Shown: positions 53,614 through 64,000 of the stretch, one piece after another
Layout of the letters: each line of letters starts with the position of its first letter
Numbering within the stretch: the stretch's first letter is position 1
Assembly (NCBI RefSeq): GCF_902459465.1
Contig: NC_047062.1
Span: 5,830,501-5,894,500 of the forward strand
Origin: Asterias rubens
Lineage: Eukaryota > Echinodermata > Asteroidea > Forcipulatida > Asteriidae
DNA: 64,000 nt
Direction of reading: 5' to 3'
Made by a program: the position numbers and the translations under genes
The notes under the pieces: generated by a model
Told to the model about the DNA's origin: nothing
Database searches by the model: none
The model's input: the letters and a program-made list of their open reading frames with translations, nothing else

Positions 53614-54349
53614 TTTGTTAGCTCGCGCTTGTGTCAAGTCCGTTTGGCTACACACAAATAAAAAAGAGAAATGAAGTAAAGCAATTTCAAAAAGGACCGT
53701 AAAAAGATACATTTGAAGGAACTTCATGATAGAAAGCTTCAGAAGAAATTCTGTGACTTTTCAAGACTTTCAAGGGCAAAATAGGGGTATTCCAGGACCA
53801 ACTGCTATGCTGTTTTTGTAACCTTAGGAGTCTTATTACAATTCACCAACTGTTTGTCACACTGAAAATGGCAGTTTAGTTCTGTACACACTTCCAGTCT
53901 GACGCATGACCACTGATCACCTAGAAAGGACCGTTATGTTGAAAGTCATTTACTTCATACCCTGGTCACATTTGAACCTTGGATAACAAAACAATTTGCG
54001 CCTTTTTCATGACTTTCACAGATGGCTTGAAATTCCATGATTCTCCATGTCTTTGGAAAGCCTGTCATATTCTTTTTAGTTTTCCCTGCCCATCATTGCA
54101 TCATTCATAACTACGGCCTTAGGTCAGTAAATCTGACTGACACATGGGAACATTTAATTCTGTTAAAAAAAGGCGCCAATTTCATGGCACTGCTCACCAT
54201 AATTTTGCACTTATGACACAAGAAAATTGTACGCTTTATGTTGTGCTGGAAGTACATAATTCTGTGGTTAGCAGAACTCATAAACATGGTCCCAGATAAA
54301 ATGGAAGTCTAGTCCTCACCTTTGCTTAACTTGTTTTTCAAATCCTCAC

Positions 54350-57300
54350 TTAAGCCTTGAGGGCTTCCCGGATTCCATCCATAATCTTCTTCGTTTTTTG
54401 GTTAGAGTCAACGTAGCCATCACCATTCTACAAACACAGAGAGCAGGAAAGAACAAAAATGTCAAGAATGCAACACGTGTGTAATTACTACAAATATGTA
54501 TTCATTTTGATTTTACCCACATACATGGACGTTTTTAAGCACTGTATACTCGGTATTTTCCCGAGTTCTGTGAAAAAATATCACAGGCATATTATTAGAC
54601 CTTTGAAATTCTTGAGCAGTGTAACGCCAACTAGACATACTACAAGCGTGTTTGAACAAATGAATACAAGCACCAACACTTGCTCGGAAAATCAAGAAAC
54701 ACATAATATTGATGTAGCTTATTAAAATTTAGTAATACGTCAGAGAGTTTATGCACTATGATTGGTCAAAGACGTGAGGGTGTTTTAACATGTGATATTA
54801 AGACATGCTCTATGAACTAGCGAAAACATGGCCCCTAAACAAGCATTGTGTTAAAGTTTTGTATGCACTGTGCTTGTTGTGATGGGAACTAACAAATCAA
54901 CTGTTGTCTTGCACATTATCATAAATATTTTGCAAGGACAGATGGTGCCACGTTCTCAAAGGCTATTTTGTGAAACTTGAGATATGTACTGGTACAATTT
55001 TCAATGGCAATGCATTAAACCATTAAACAACCCAGACAGATATCACAAAATGTCATTAAAAAGAGAAGAAAACTATTTATGCAAACCACATATCAGCATA
55101 CAGACTGCCTAGTTTCTGTGTGTTTGGCAAGACACAACAGCGGATTGCATGTACATGCCTTGACTTTAAACAGAGAGCTGTTTCTTTCACACAAGCCAAG
55201 ATTTTTTGCAAAGATGGATTTCTGCTACATTGCCACAAAGCCTGCTATGTCTTGACAGAGCAGGTACCAGTAAATAATCAGGAAAAGGTTTTTAATCCCC
55301 AAAAAGACTGGTTACTATCTATTGTTTGCATAATTAACAATACATGATTAATTTAATTGTTAGCCAACCAGATAATCAAAAGTAATGATGAGGCCTTTTC
55401 AAACTATCACCGTCAAATCAGTTTTGAAATCAACACAGGTCAACTCCATGTTGTTTCAGCTAAATTGCAACATGGTTCAAATCCACTCTTTATTCACAAG
55501 CTCTGTGCAAAATAAATGAAGTTTTGAATCCGTGCGCTGTGTGATAATTTCACTCCCCTGCCAGAATCCTACATCGATCTAAGTGTTAAACTCCAATACT
55601 AAAGTCTGCAGCTGGGGCAACGCACACTCAGCATTGATAATAAAATGAAACCAGGAGTGTTCACAGCTTCAGACGCATGTTGGAATTTTTTACATGGATT
55701 GAAAACTCTCAATCAACCTTTACAGCAAGGTTAGATTTGGCACGGATAGAGCCCTTTAAACATATATATCAACACCATGTAAAAACGCTGTAGCATCAAA
55801 AGGTCGAGATTACATGGATCAGACTTACCCGACAAAGACTTTCTGCTGTGTAAAAAAGCCAATAGAGAGCTGAAAAATGCTTTGAAGGGCTCTTAGTGCT
55901 TGCTTAAAATCATAAACCTGTTCAAAAGCGCCAACATATGAACATGGTGTTACCGCAAACACTAAAGCTCGGTTCATACGAATTGAATTTTGCTGACGCG
56001 ATAATCCGTACACGCCACCTTTCCAATTGTGACGCAAGGAAATTTGCTTCGCAGGAGGCATTCACAGGAAGTATTGAACCGGGCTTTACATCGGGATTTG
56101 CCTCTAAGATGGAATAACTCACCTTCTTGGAATGGAACACCTTGCCGTTGACGGAGACCTCAAAGTAACCGGAGACACCAGGCGTTGACTCCCCTGCCTA
56201 GTATCAGCCAAGAAAAGAAGAAAATACACGGTGAATGCTACAAACAGTAGACTGTGCAAGTCTACCTCAGTGAATGCTACAAACAGTAGACTGTGCAAGT
56301 CTACTCAGTGAAGGCTACAAACAGTAGACTGTGCAAGTCTACCTCAGTGAATGCTACAAACAGTAGACTGTGCAAGTCTATGTACCTCATTGACTGCTAT
56401 CAACAGTAGACTGTGTAAGTATACCTCAGTGAATGCTTCAAACAGTAGACTGTGCAGTCTACTCAGTGAATGCTACATAGTACAAACAGAAGACTGTGCA
56501 AGTCTACTCATTGACTGCTATCAACAGTATATTGTGCAAGTCTAAGACAAAATGAACAATGCAAGATAAATTCAACAAATAAAAAAAACATGAAAATAAA
56601 ACTTGACCTCTGGATTGCTTACAACCATTTAAAAATTTTGCCCACCTGAGTTTCATTTTATCATAAAATGTAACGATTGCACAAATTTGGGCATGATTTG
56701 CAAATAGGCAAGAGCCCATTTGCCCATTAACCCATTAACCTCACACCCAGGGCCAGTGATTTTAGCATCGGGCTAACATGTACACATGGTGTAGGCTTTA
56801 ATAGCAATTCAGGCTATGGGTACTGGGTTCTTTTTGAAGGACACAAAACACAATGTCCAACGATTCACAATAAACTCACACAGTTTGAAGATAATGATGG
56901 TAGAAAGCTTCCCTGAAAACACTACTTGCTGAGGTGCTGTAGCTTTTGAGAAATGAGTAAAACCTGTCACGAAAATAATTGCGTCTCAGGGGACGAAAAT
57001 TACTTAACGACACTAGACACTATTGGTAATTGTCAAAGACTGGTCTTCACAGTTGGTGTATCTCAACAATGCATAAAATAACAAACCTGTGAAAATTTGA
57101 GCTCAATCGGTCGTCGAAGTTGTGAGATAATAATTAAGGAAAAAACACCCTTGTCACTTGAAGTTGTGTGCTTTCAGATGCTTGATTTTGAGACCTCAAA
57201 TTCTAAATCTGAGGTCTCGAAATCAAATTCGTGGAAAATTACTTCTTTCTCGAAAACAACATTACTTCAGAGGGAGCTGTTTCTCAAAATGTTTCATACT

Positions 57301-59478
57301 ATCAACCTCTCCCCATTTCTCGTTACCAAGAAAGGTTTTATGCTAATAATTATTTTGAGTAATTACCAATAGTGTCCACTGCCTTTAAGCATGTAAAACG
57401 TATTTTTCATGACATTGTTTTACTCATTTCTCAAAAACTACAACACCTCAGCAAGTAATATTTTAAGGTCAGCTTTCTACTAATCTTCAAACAGTGTAAT
57501 TTTAATGTTTATCTGTGGACATTGTGTTTCGTTTTACAAAAAGTACCCAAATCCTTTTATTCACAATTCTGTATATCTGATTTTTTTCAAGGGCAAACAA
57601 ATTGGAAATCAGACTCAAGTATGAAGAATATCATGCCAGACATTGTGCACCGAAACGTACCCAGTCTACTCATAGAGTCCTGATGGAGTCCATGCGTGGA
57701 CGGACTCAGTGTGTAGACAAATAAAAGACAAACAAGCAGCCAAGGCTAGCTTTTAAAGAGTTCTTTGTTTAGTGCAAACTGATACATAAAATCATTGAGA
57801 ACATTTTATTTTGATGCATTGTATTGTGTACTTACAAAGTCCAAGTCATCCTCACCAAGCTCGTCAATGATCTCAGACTTTAGGCGGCGGTACTGTATGG
57901 GGAAACAAAATCATCCAAGTCAGAGTTAAATCAACTGAACAGAAAATAAGGAACTGGAAAAAAGGGATAGTTACTGTAGATCCAACTTAAGTTTATCACA
58001 TTGTCTATGTTCCGTCCCAACTATTTAAATTATCCAACTATAGTTATAGGAGTGATTGACCAAAGGGTCAACCCAACTAACACTCAGGTTGGGACTGGTC
58101 CCAACTATATTTAAGGGATTGTCTATATTGGGGTGCACTTTGGGGCGGAACATCTGCAAGTATACTGTTAGCGTTAATTTATTTCCCGTTTTAGTACCAT
58201 AAAACATGTTTTTTTGAGAAATAATTTACAAAAAACATAGGCCTACCAATAATAAAACAGAATAACAGAAAAACTGTTCTATGGAAAAGATTATGTTAAA
58301 CTCAAATTTAATTTATATAAATCAATTTTTACTTCTTACAACATTCAGTAATTGTTCTACAAAAGAGAGTATCATCAAAAAAACAAAACTACCACAAAAC
58401 CCAATTCATAGATCTGTTTCTTTTATAATAAGAGGGCTGCATGCAGTGCATGTAACTTAATTATTTTTTACAGGGGTCCTTCACAGTTATAATGAGCTGT
58501 TTAAAAAAAGGTATGTTCGTAAAGTACATTGTAGTTTCAGACAGGCCTGTGATGACATGGCGAGGTCATGGCCTATTAAAGTTGCCCCGGGTTTTGGCCT
58601 GGGAGCCACTTCAAAAGTTTCCTATTGCCTTGTCCTCTCAAAGAGGAAGTTACATGCATGTTCAAAGTTAAATATCTTTAAACTAATAAAAACAGATACT
58701 GGAGTGAAAGTAATTACCCTGGAACCGTACCCTCATCCACCGCTGAAAAAAAGAAAAGAAACCAAAACAAATGTTATTATTGATATTGCACAGTATCACT
58801 ATCTATGATTATCATGAATGAATGCAAAATACAGTGGGCGACGATGGATTATAGATATTTCTGTAAACCTAAAACTAAATTTTACAAATTTTCAAATAAA
58901 AATTACAGGGCTGACATAACTGTATGGGTCTCAGAATATGTTTGCTAAATATCGAGACATCATTCAATCAAGACTGTGTATAGCTCAATCCCATGGTTGA
59001 CAAATTATTATCAAAGTGCAGTTTTAAGATTGAGCGCACATTCTTAAGAATTGAGCCTTTACCCGGCTATATCAATAGCGGATTATGCTCAATTGAGCAA
59101 CACAATTTGTAATTGTAAAGGCGCTGATAGTGCTATAGCCCCATGATGAAATTAAGGAAAATCCTTGGCTTGGTGGTTTCAAAGACCAAAGATGAGTGAA
59201 TTAGTATAAAGTAAAGACAAATTGACATGCAAGACGGACAGGAAAATAAGGAAGTATCCAGGTATCCAACGTTCAGACAGGCAACCTCACTTTGTTTGCA
59301 AGTTCCTGCCTCACTCACTCACTGGACGGAGTCGTGGGAATGGCTCGAGGGATATTCTTTTATTTCTACCTAGAATTCTAGCTTGAACCAGGATTTGTTA
59401 AACCGCACACTTGCTCCAAACTGCTCACTATATTCACAATACTCACCAGTAGAGAACGTGCACCTTGACTTTCCCCAT
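54350..59478 (-). CDS. SELENOW: Selenoprotein W, 88 residues with Sec14 encoded by TGA
   Basis: This is a small thioredoxin-like redox protein, cytosolic in other animals. Exons in transcript order: 59478-59447, 58742-58718, 57892-57836, 56197-56123, 54427-54350 (TAA). The protein starts MGKVKVHVLY and continues CGGUGYGSR, so the redox motif is Cys11-Gly-Gly-Sec14. Then come YRRLKSEIIDELGEDDLDF, AGESTPGVSGYFEVSV, NGKVFHSKK, NGDGYVDSNQKTKK and IREALKA. This lines up with vertebrate SelW (87 residues; Sec at 13) in every block: CxxU-GY, the GE(S/G)TP...G(Y/F)FEV turn, HSKK.GDGYVD and the C-terminal helix. The Sec codon is at 58735-58733. All splice sites are GT/AG, and the 25-nt exon 2 carries only the active site. 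Standard gene finders would stop at TGA or skip this exon. The SECIS downstream supports Sec. The gene converges with M3. Confidence 0.95.
54510..54625 (-). mobile_element. tRNA-derived SINE, family S1, reversed and truncated
   Basis: The plus strand shows GCACTGTATACTCGGTATTT, CCCGAGTTCTGTGAAAA and ATATCACAGGCATATTATT; the tRNA-like head is degraded. It lies in the last intron of the selenoprotein W gene. Confidence 0.65.
55965..56086. mobile_element. Foldback MITE family F3, copy 3
   Basis: The arms AAGCTCGGTTCATAC and GAAGTATTGAACCGGGCTT match copies at 24401 and 38841. It is shorter and more diverged inside. It ends 37 bp from the donor of selenoprotein W exon 4, on the intron side. Confidence 0.75.
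56232..56545. repeat. Hairpin-bearing minisatellite, about eight units
   Basis: Units of about 38-50 bp contain TGAATGCTACAAACAGTAGA, CTGTGCAAGTCTAC and CTCA. In most units GTAGACT and AGTCTAC can pair around TGTGCA-like loops, so each unit can form a small hairpin. It lies 35 bp upstream, in transcript sense, of selenoprotein W exon 4, beside its acceptor. Confidence 0.9.
56817..57553. mobile_element. Foldback MITE family B, split by MITE A
   Basis: The left arm (AACACAATGTCCAACGATT, GCTGAGGTGCTGTAGCTTTT) and right arm (CAAAAACTACAACACCTCAG, GGACATTGTGTTTCG) match the intact copy at 16969-17340. The MITE A copy at 57008-57384 sits between them. It lies in a selenoprotein W intron. Confidence 0.8.
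57008..57384. mobile_element. MITE family A inside MITE B
   Basis: It begins CGACACTAGACACTATTGG and ends ATAGTGTCCACTGCCT, with TTAA at 57004-57007 and 57385-57388. It holds the central TCTGAGGTCTCGAAATC palindrome half as in the other copies. Confidence 0.9.
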
Positions 59479-60600
59479 GTTGGTGAAGTTTGTAAACTAT
59501 TTTCAGAGTTCCAAATGAGATTTAACGCGTTCCCTCTACTGCTGCTTTGCCTGTTGTTTTGTGATTGATCGCGTTATGTTCCGGTTATATTACGCTGCCC
59601 GCCCGAGTATCGATCAATATCGAGTATTCGTCTAAAATCGAGTATTTGTCTTTTGGGGGTCACGTCTTGAGCTCTCTGATCTTTTGCGCGCGCATGGTAT
59701 GGGGGTTTGCTCTGTGGGTTTGCTCTAGTTTTACAGGGGGTGCAGAGTTGAATAATCTTGCCATCAAGCGAACTCGGCAAACTCCCACAAAACAAGCAAT
59801 GCTGGCAACTGCCAATCCCTCTATAAATTACACATTATCGATAAATTGTGATTCAGTAGGCCCGGACGACAAAATTTATGCTATAATCATTGTGAAATCA
59901 TTGGTTTCTTCCGGTTCCTCCATCCAGTGTTCAAATCAATGAGGAAGAAAATTTTAAAAACTTATTCTGGCGAATATTTTCTTTCGCTTAAAATGATGAG
60001 ACGAGATAGATTGGGGGTGTATGTAAGAGGCTGACCCCGGCCCCCATGTATCATAGCGGGACCATGGAGTCTAGTTTATTGTTCCATGATAGGCCAGAGA
60101 CAGCGGTAAATGATGCCGAATTTATTGGGGACGGGGGGCATGTAATATTGGTAAAAACACCCTTGGGTCGACTTCTTAAAGTCTGAATAGGGCAGCCTGC
60201 AGAATATTGAGAGCTGTGACATTGCAATGTCATTCGAAAAACTACTCTGGGGCATGTTCTTGAGAAAAAGACCAAGTATTCGATACCGCAGGAAACTGTA
60301 TTGTTTTGGTATCGCCATGTGAGTTTTAGGTGTGTGTGGCTGGTAGGTGTGGCGTTTGGTGGGGGTTCATCGACCCAGCTTGACTGCATTGGAATGGCAT
60401 GCATGATGGACCCCCTCAGCTAGCGGAACAAAGATCTGAGAGCACAGCCCAGAGATAAGGAATAATTGTTTGAAAAGATTAGAATACATGCTAGCTACGC
60501 AGCACCCGCAGCATTAGCTCTTTTGTATGAACGTGCAATACGCACGTATAGAATTCGCCAGCAATGGTCATTATGTTCTGCTATGGTTTGTTGCGTGGGC

Positions 60601-60957
60601 CGGTGTCAGATGCAATTGTGTCCGCCATGCAATACTGTCCGCTCCGGACACGTTCGCATATGCAATCGTGTCCAGGGCTATGCTGAACCATGCAGCATGA
60701 ATAATTCACGTATTTTATGATTGCAGCGAATACCCAACGGCCGAACATTTCCCATATGTCATTCATAACATGCACAAACGTGTTCCGTCGACCAAGGGCG
60801 TTTTGTTTTCTGCAAGGACGGTTTTGCACGGGGGCGGACACAACTGCATATGCAAATGTGTCCGGGCGGACACAATTGCGTTATGCAGCAGCGTCCGGGC
60901 GGACACGATTGCATATACAAAACAGTCCGGAGGACATTGTTATGCATAATGTCCTCC
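60601..60957. repeat. Array of about 30-bp quasi-palindromes built on GGACAC...GTGTCC
   Basis: Units at 60601-60624, 60645-60673, 60835-60864, 60867-60897, 60900-60929 and 60929-60957. The typical unit is CGGACACA, then TTGCATATGCAA-like centre, then TGTGTCCG. The last unit uses GGAGGACATT and AATGTCCTCC instead. Units 3-6 abut through CCGGGCGG-like joints. One centre contains the octamer ATGCAAAT. The array lies 1.1-1.5 kb upstream of the selenoprotein W start. Confidence 0.85.
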
Positions 60958-61107
60958 GTATAGTATTGCATATAGAGGGAAAAATGCATGCGACACCGGC
61001 TAGTTAGGTAGCCTTGAATTAAAGTGGCGTCCAATGTGGCGTCCAAACATTATTGTTCAGCCACAGTAGGCCTATGTTAAATTTGCATCGAGGAAAGAAT
61101 ATCAATT

Positions 61108-61250
61108 TGGTTTTTACCCATACTATGTGTTAGTACTGTATACTTTCCCGAGTCCTGTGAAAAAAATATCACAGACATTTTACTCAGGGTTGATTCGAAC
61201 CCACGACCTTGCAATTCTAGAGCAGTGTCTTTACCAGAGTCGAATCTATG
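61108..61250 (-). mobile_element. tRNA-derived SINE, family S1, reversed
   Basis: On the plus strand it reads TTTTTACCCATACTATGTGT, CCCGAGTCCTGTGAAAAAA, then TTCGAACCCACGACCTTGCA and ATTCTAGAGCAGTGTCTT, the complement of the S1 body, B box and head. Confidence 0.8.
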
Positions 61251-62854
61251 TTTTGGAAGCGGGTGGGCCTCACCGCAAAGATAGTAGATGTTATCGGGGA
61301 TAAAAAAGACATACTATTTTTGTTTTTACCCATTCACCGATGTTGTTCAGCCCATGGCGAGGTACGCAGCCTAAGTTCAATCATGGAGGAATAAATTGAA
61401 TTCCTCCATGTTTCAATCATGGAGTAAATCGGCGCTGAGGCTCCTTATCGAGAGATGACAAAACTTTTTCATAGGCCTATATCCCTCTAGTCCCTGCACC
61501 GCCCGAGTTTGCTGAAAACTAATACTTCAAGATTCTTGCAGTTAATTACTGGAATCGTAGTTCAAATTTTAAAAGATAGCCACAGCTTAATTTTTATGCA
61601 CAGTTTGAACCTTGATATTTGTATAAAAGTACAAGTTCGCATGAGAACAATACATGTCTCTCGTTAAACGGCTACGGTAATTTTTATGGCGAATATTTGT
61701 TTGTAAGGATAAAACGGACACAATAGCTTTTCAAGGCTTTTATCTGACTCAATGATTATACTGATTAAATGCGAAGGCGTGAGTTTCCGACAATATTATC
61801 ATGAATGATGAATAAATACAGTTTCCTTTGTGTTTACTAATGAGCGTCTTGTTGGGGAAAGAGCTAAATTATTTCACCATCATTAGCTTCATTAGCTTAA
61901 TAACGACTATCGAGGATTCTTTTGATGTTCCTTTTTTTCCACAAACACAAGCTAGCAAGGTTTCCTCCTACCACTACAGTATATCGATAGGCGGCTGGGC
62001 GGTCCAGTGGCTAAATGGATATATTATAGCTCTATGAGCACAACGGAGGAATCTGGAGGCATTCTTTGATGTTTGCAAACTCACTTTTCAGACCTGAGAA
62101 TGTGTCTTTCTTGTCAGGCTTACTTTCCAAACACTTGTAATTAATTTGTTCAGAATGTTTAGAGCAGACAAAATTATATGAAAATATCTGGTTATAGTGT
62201 GTTTCACAGTCTTGTCCTATCCCCATTTTAAGTCCTATCGGCTATCCCCATTATTTTGTTTTCTAGTTCATCTTTAGCGCTTTCACCGCTTGTGCGTAGT
62301 GTAAGACCAGTTCAGGAAAGAACGTACTTTATAATGTTTTGAGATACAAGTCATAAGTCGTGTCATGACTTCAATTTTCTTTTCTTTTTTCCCCTTTTGT
62401 TGTATGCTCTGTATTTTCTTTTTTTCTCTGGGGCTTTTTCGTAACAAAATAAAAATAATAGGGAAACTTTTCTGTTGTCTGCCCGAGGCTCGCAATAATT
62501 GTTTTATTTTGTACGTACATTTTTCACTGTCGTATTATTATAATGCTTTTCAATGGGGATTTTTTTTCTTTCTACATACATCGATTCATATAAGAGAATC
62601 CTTAAAGAAAAAAAGAACTTTTTAAGGATGGCAACTCTATTACAGTAGGCCTATAAAAATTGCTGCCCGCTCCTTGCGTAAGACTTAACCGTTTGCCGTT
62701 ATCAGCTCTCCGATCGGATATCCCGACCATTATGATTGTCTAGCGCCCTCAAGTGCTAGGATAAGTAGGGGCGGTGGAATTGGTACATTTTAGCGCGCGG
62801 CTCAAGTTCGTTGGCTCGTTAGTTGGGTTTGTTTGTTGTTATGTTTTTACAAAG

Positions 62855-64000
62855 ATGAACAACTTAAAATTCTTTGCACTTGTTTCTACAAGTGAAAAAC
62901 CACTGGAAATTCAGAAGGTCGTAGCAACTGCTGAGAGTGATGCTGGAAAATTTGATGGGTGAGATTGTTTTTGTCGGATGTTTTTTGTGATGACTGTTGA
63001 AGTGTTGTGGTAGTCCACCGTCCATCCTCATCAGCCATACATTGTGTTTAGGTAACGCTGAGTGAGTGGAAAGGACATGCCTGTGTGACACATGCGTCTA
63101 CTCTAACTTCTTGTAACTGTACAGTAGACATGTTTAGGGAATTCCATGTTAAGACCTGCCTTACTGCTTCGCTACCAACTACTTTATTACAACAAATAAT
63201 CGAATCCATAGAATATTTATAATTATTATAGGGGATAACTTTCCGTATATGGCGCCACCACCTTTTCACTCATTTTTACAAAAAGGCATACATGTATCTC
63301 ATTGAGGTAAATTAGAATTAGATACTATCCTATATTATTATTTATATCAGGCTTCCAGAGGCAAAAATATATGAGCGTATTGAATGTTTTACACACAGTA
63401 GACCCAGCAGTGACTGGGGCGCTAGTATTAAGTATATAGTAGATTTCCCTTTTTCGAAATTTTGACATAATCGGTCAGCTAGATGATCTTTTTTCGAAAT
63501 TTTGACATAATCGGTCAGCTAGATGACCGATAATGTCAACATTTTGAAAAAAGGAATCTAGCTAGCGCCCCAGTCACTGGGTATAACAGGATACTATTTG
63601 CAATAACTACTAAGGTATTTCCCTGCTTCCGACAAATGGTGAAGCCTTTATTTATACTTTATAGTTTCTAGAACTTGTAATGTAGAAGTAGGTAAAGGGC
63701 ACCCTTTGAAGAAATTGTAAATTTCTACTGGAGCTTTTCAAAAGGGCACCAAGGCAAGACATGAAGGCATTGAGGCAATCGCCTACTTTGTTGCCTTTGT
63801 GAAGTATCAGGCCTGTATCATGTATTCAGTGTTTTTGTTTTGTTCAACAGTGGGCAGCATGATTTTGAAGGAAGCATACCTCTTCCACTTCCTCAATTTC
63901 TGCTCATCTTTTCCGTGGGTGATTGGCCGTCAGACTCTCACTGCAAAGAGATGAATGCTCAGATCCATCTGGGCAAAGATTTGGAACCATTCTACCTCGG
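62855..64000 (+). CDS. Unrecognised gene, first two coding exons (3' truncated by window)
   Basis: Exon 1 is 62855-62958 and exon 2 runs from 63851 to the window end, joined in frame across a GT/AG intron. The product starts MNNLKFFALVSTSEKPLEIQ and continues through KFDGGGQHDFEG, PLPLPQFLLIF and SVGDWPSDSHCKEMN without a stop. The ATG is chosen because the preceding ATG at 62841 closes after five codons; the frame is open further upstream without another ATG. No signal peptide or transmembrane segment is evident. I do not recognise the family. The composition and clean splicing look like a conserved intracellular protein. Confidence 0.6.
63402..63582. mobile_element. Foldback element with internal 37-bp duplication
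   Basis: The arms ACCCAGCAGTGACTGGGGCG and CGCCCCAGTCACTGGGT flank a segment in which TTTTTCGAAATTTTGACATA with ATCGGTCAGCTAGATGA occurs twice in tandem, followed by its inverted form. It lies in intron 1 of the last gene. Confidence 0.85.

Larger units (their letters stand above)
59479..62854. other. Intergenic stretch between divergent genes
   Basis: It lies between the starts of the selenoprotein W gene (minus) and the last gene (plus), so it should hold both promoters. Contents seen: GCGCGCGC near 59690, the palindrome array at 60601-60957, a SINE at 61108-61250, and AT-rich sequence after 61550. ORFs at 59565-59942 (plus) and 60051-60404 (minus) have no recognisable domain and are not called. 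Confidence 0.5.

Noticed and set aside
58733-58735. TGA in the SelW reading frame as evidence of a pseudogene
   Set aside because: It falls exactly at the Sec position of the family CxxU motif, all other exons are intact, and a SECIS lies downstream.
60051-60404. A 117-codon minus-strand ORF
   Set aside because: No recognisable motif and no supporting splice sites or neighbours; left uncalled.

Overview
The window is animal nuclear DNA: AT-rich, with many small exons flanked by GT/AG sites and long introns filled with short inverted-repeat elements and tRNA-derived SINEs. The gene and repeat content suggests a marine invertebrate deuterostome, most likely an echinoderm such as a sea star. 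That assignment is inference from gene families and repeat style; no species marker was identified.

Region 1 (1-20.2 kb, plus strand) holds the C-terminal two thirds of CFAP70/TTC18, a TPR-rich ciliary axoneme protein, in 20 recognisable exons ending at 18782. Its introns carry a long hAT-like TIR element, TTAA-target MITEs, SINEs and a 220-bp (ATT)n tract grown from a SINE tail.

Region 2 (22.4-52.7 kb, plus strand) is a tandem array of three single-pass, mucin-like membrane protein genes, called M1, M2 and M3 here. Each has a signal-peptide exon, a large exon with a small Cys module followed by a Thr/Ser/Pro-rich repeat domain, a transmembrane exon and a short cytoplasmic tail. M1 and M2 are clear paralogues in sequence and in exon phase and length. 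M3 is a diverged member with a different tail. I recognise no named family; this is the best candidate for something undescribed. A full-length BEL/Pao LTR retrotransposon (40704-47826, 5-bp target duplication, nearly identical LTRs, one open 2023-codon ORF) sits between M2 and M3. Its reverse-transcriptase signature lacks an aspartate, and its primer-binding site matches tRNA-Tyr over an unusually long stretch.

Region 3 (52.6-59.5 kb, minus strand) is a selenoprotein W gene in five coding exons. It has an in-frame TGA (Sec) in a CGGU redox motif and a convincing form II SECIS element about 0.74 kb downstream of the stop. It converges tail to tail with M3.

Region 4 (59.5-64 kb) has an array of about 30-bp quasi-palindromes and SINE remnants, then the first two coding exons of an unrecognised plus-strand gene that runs off the window.

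The three themes are independent: a ciliary structural protein, a cell-surface mucin-like cluster, and a small redox selenoprotein. No operon-like functional link is claimed.
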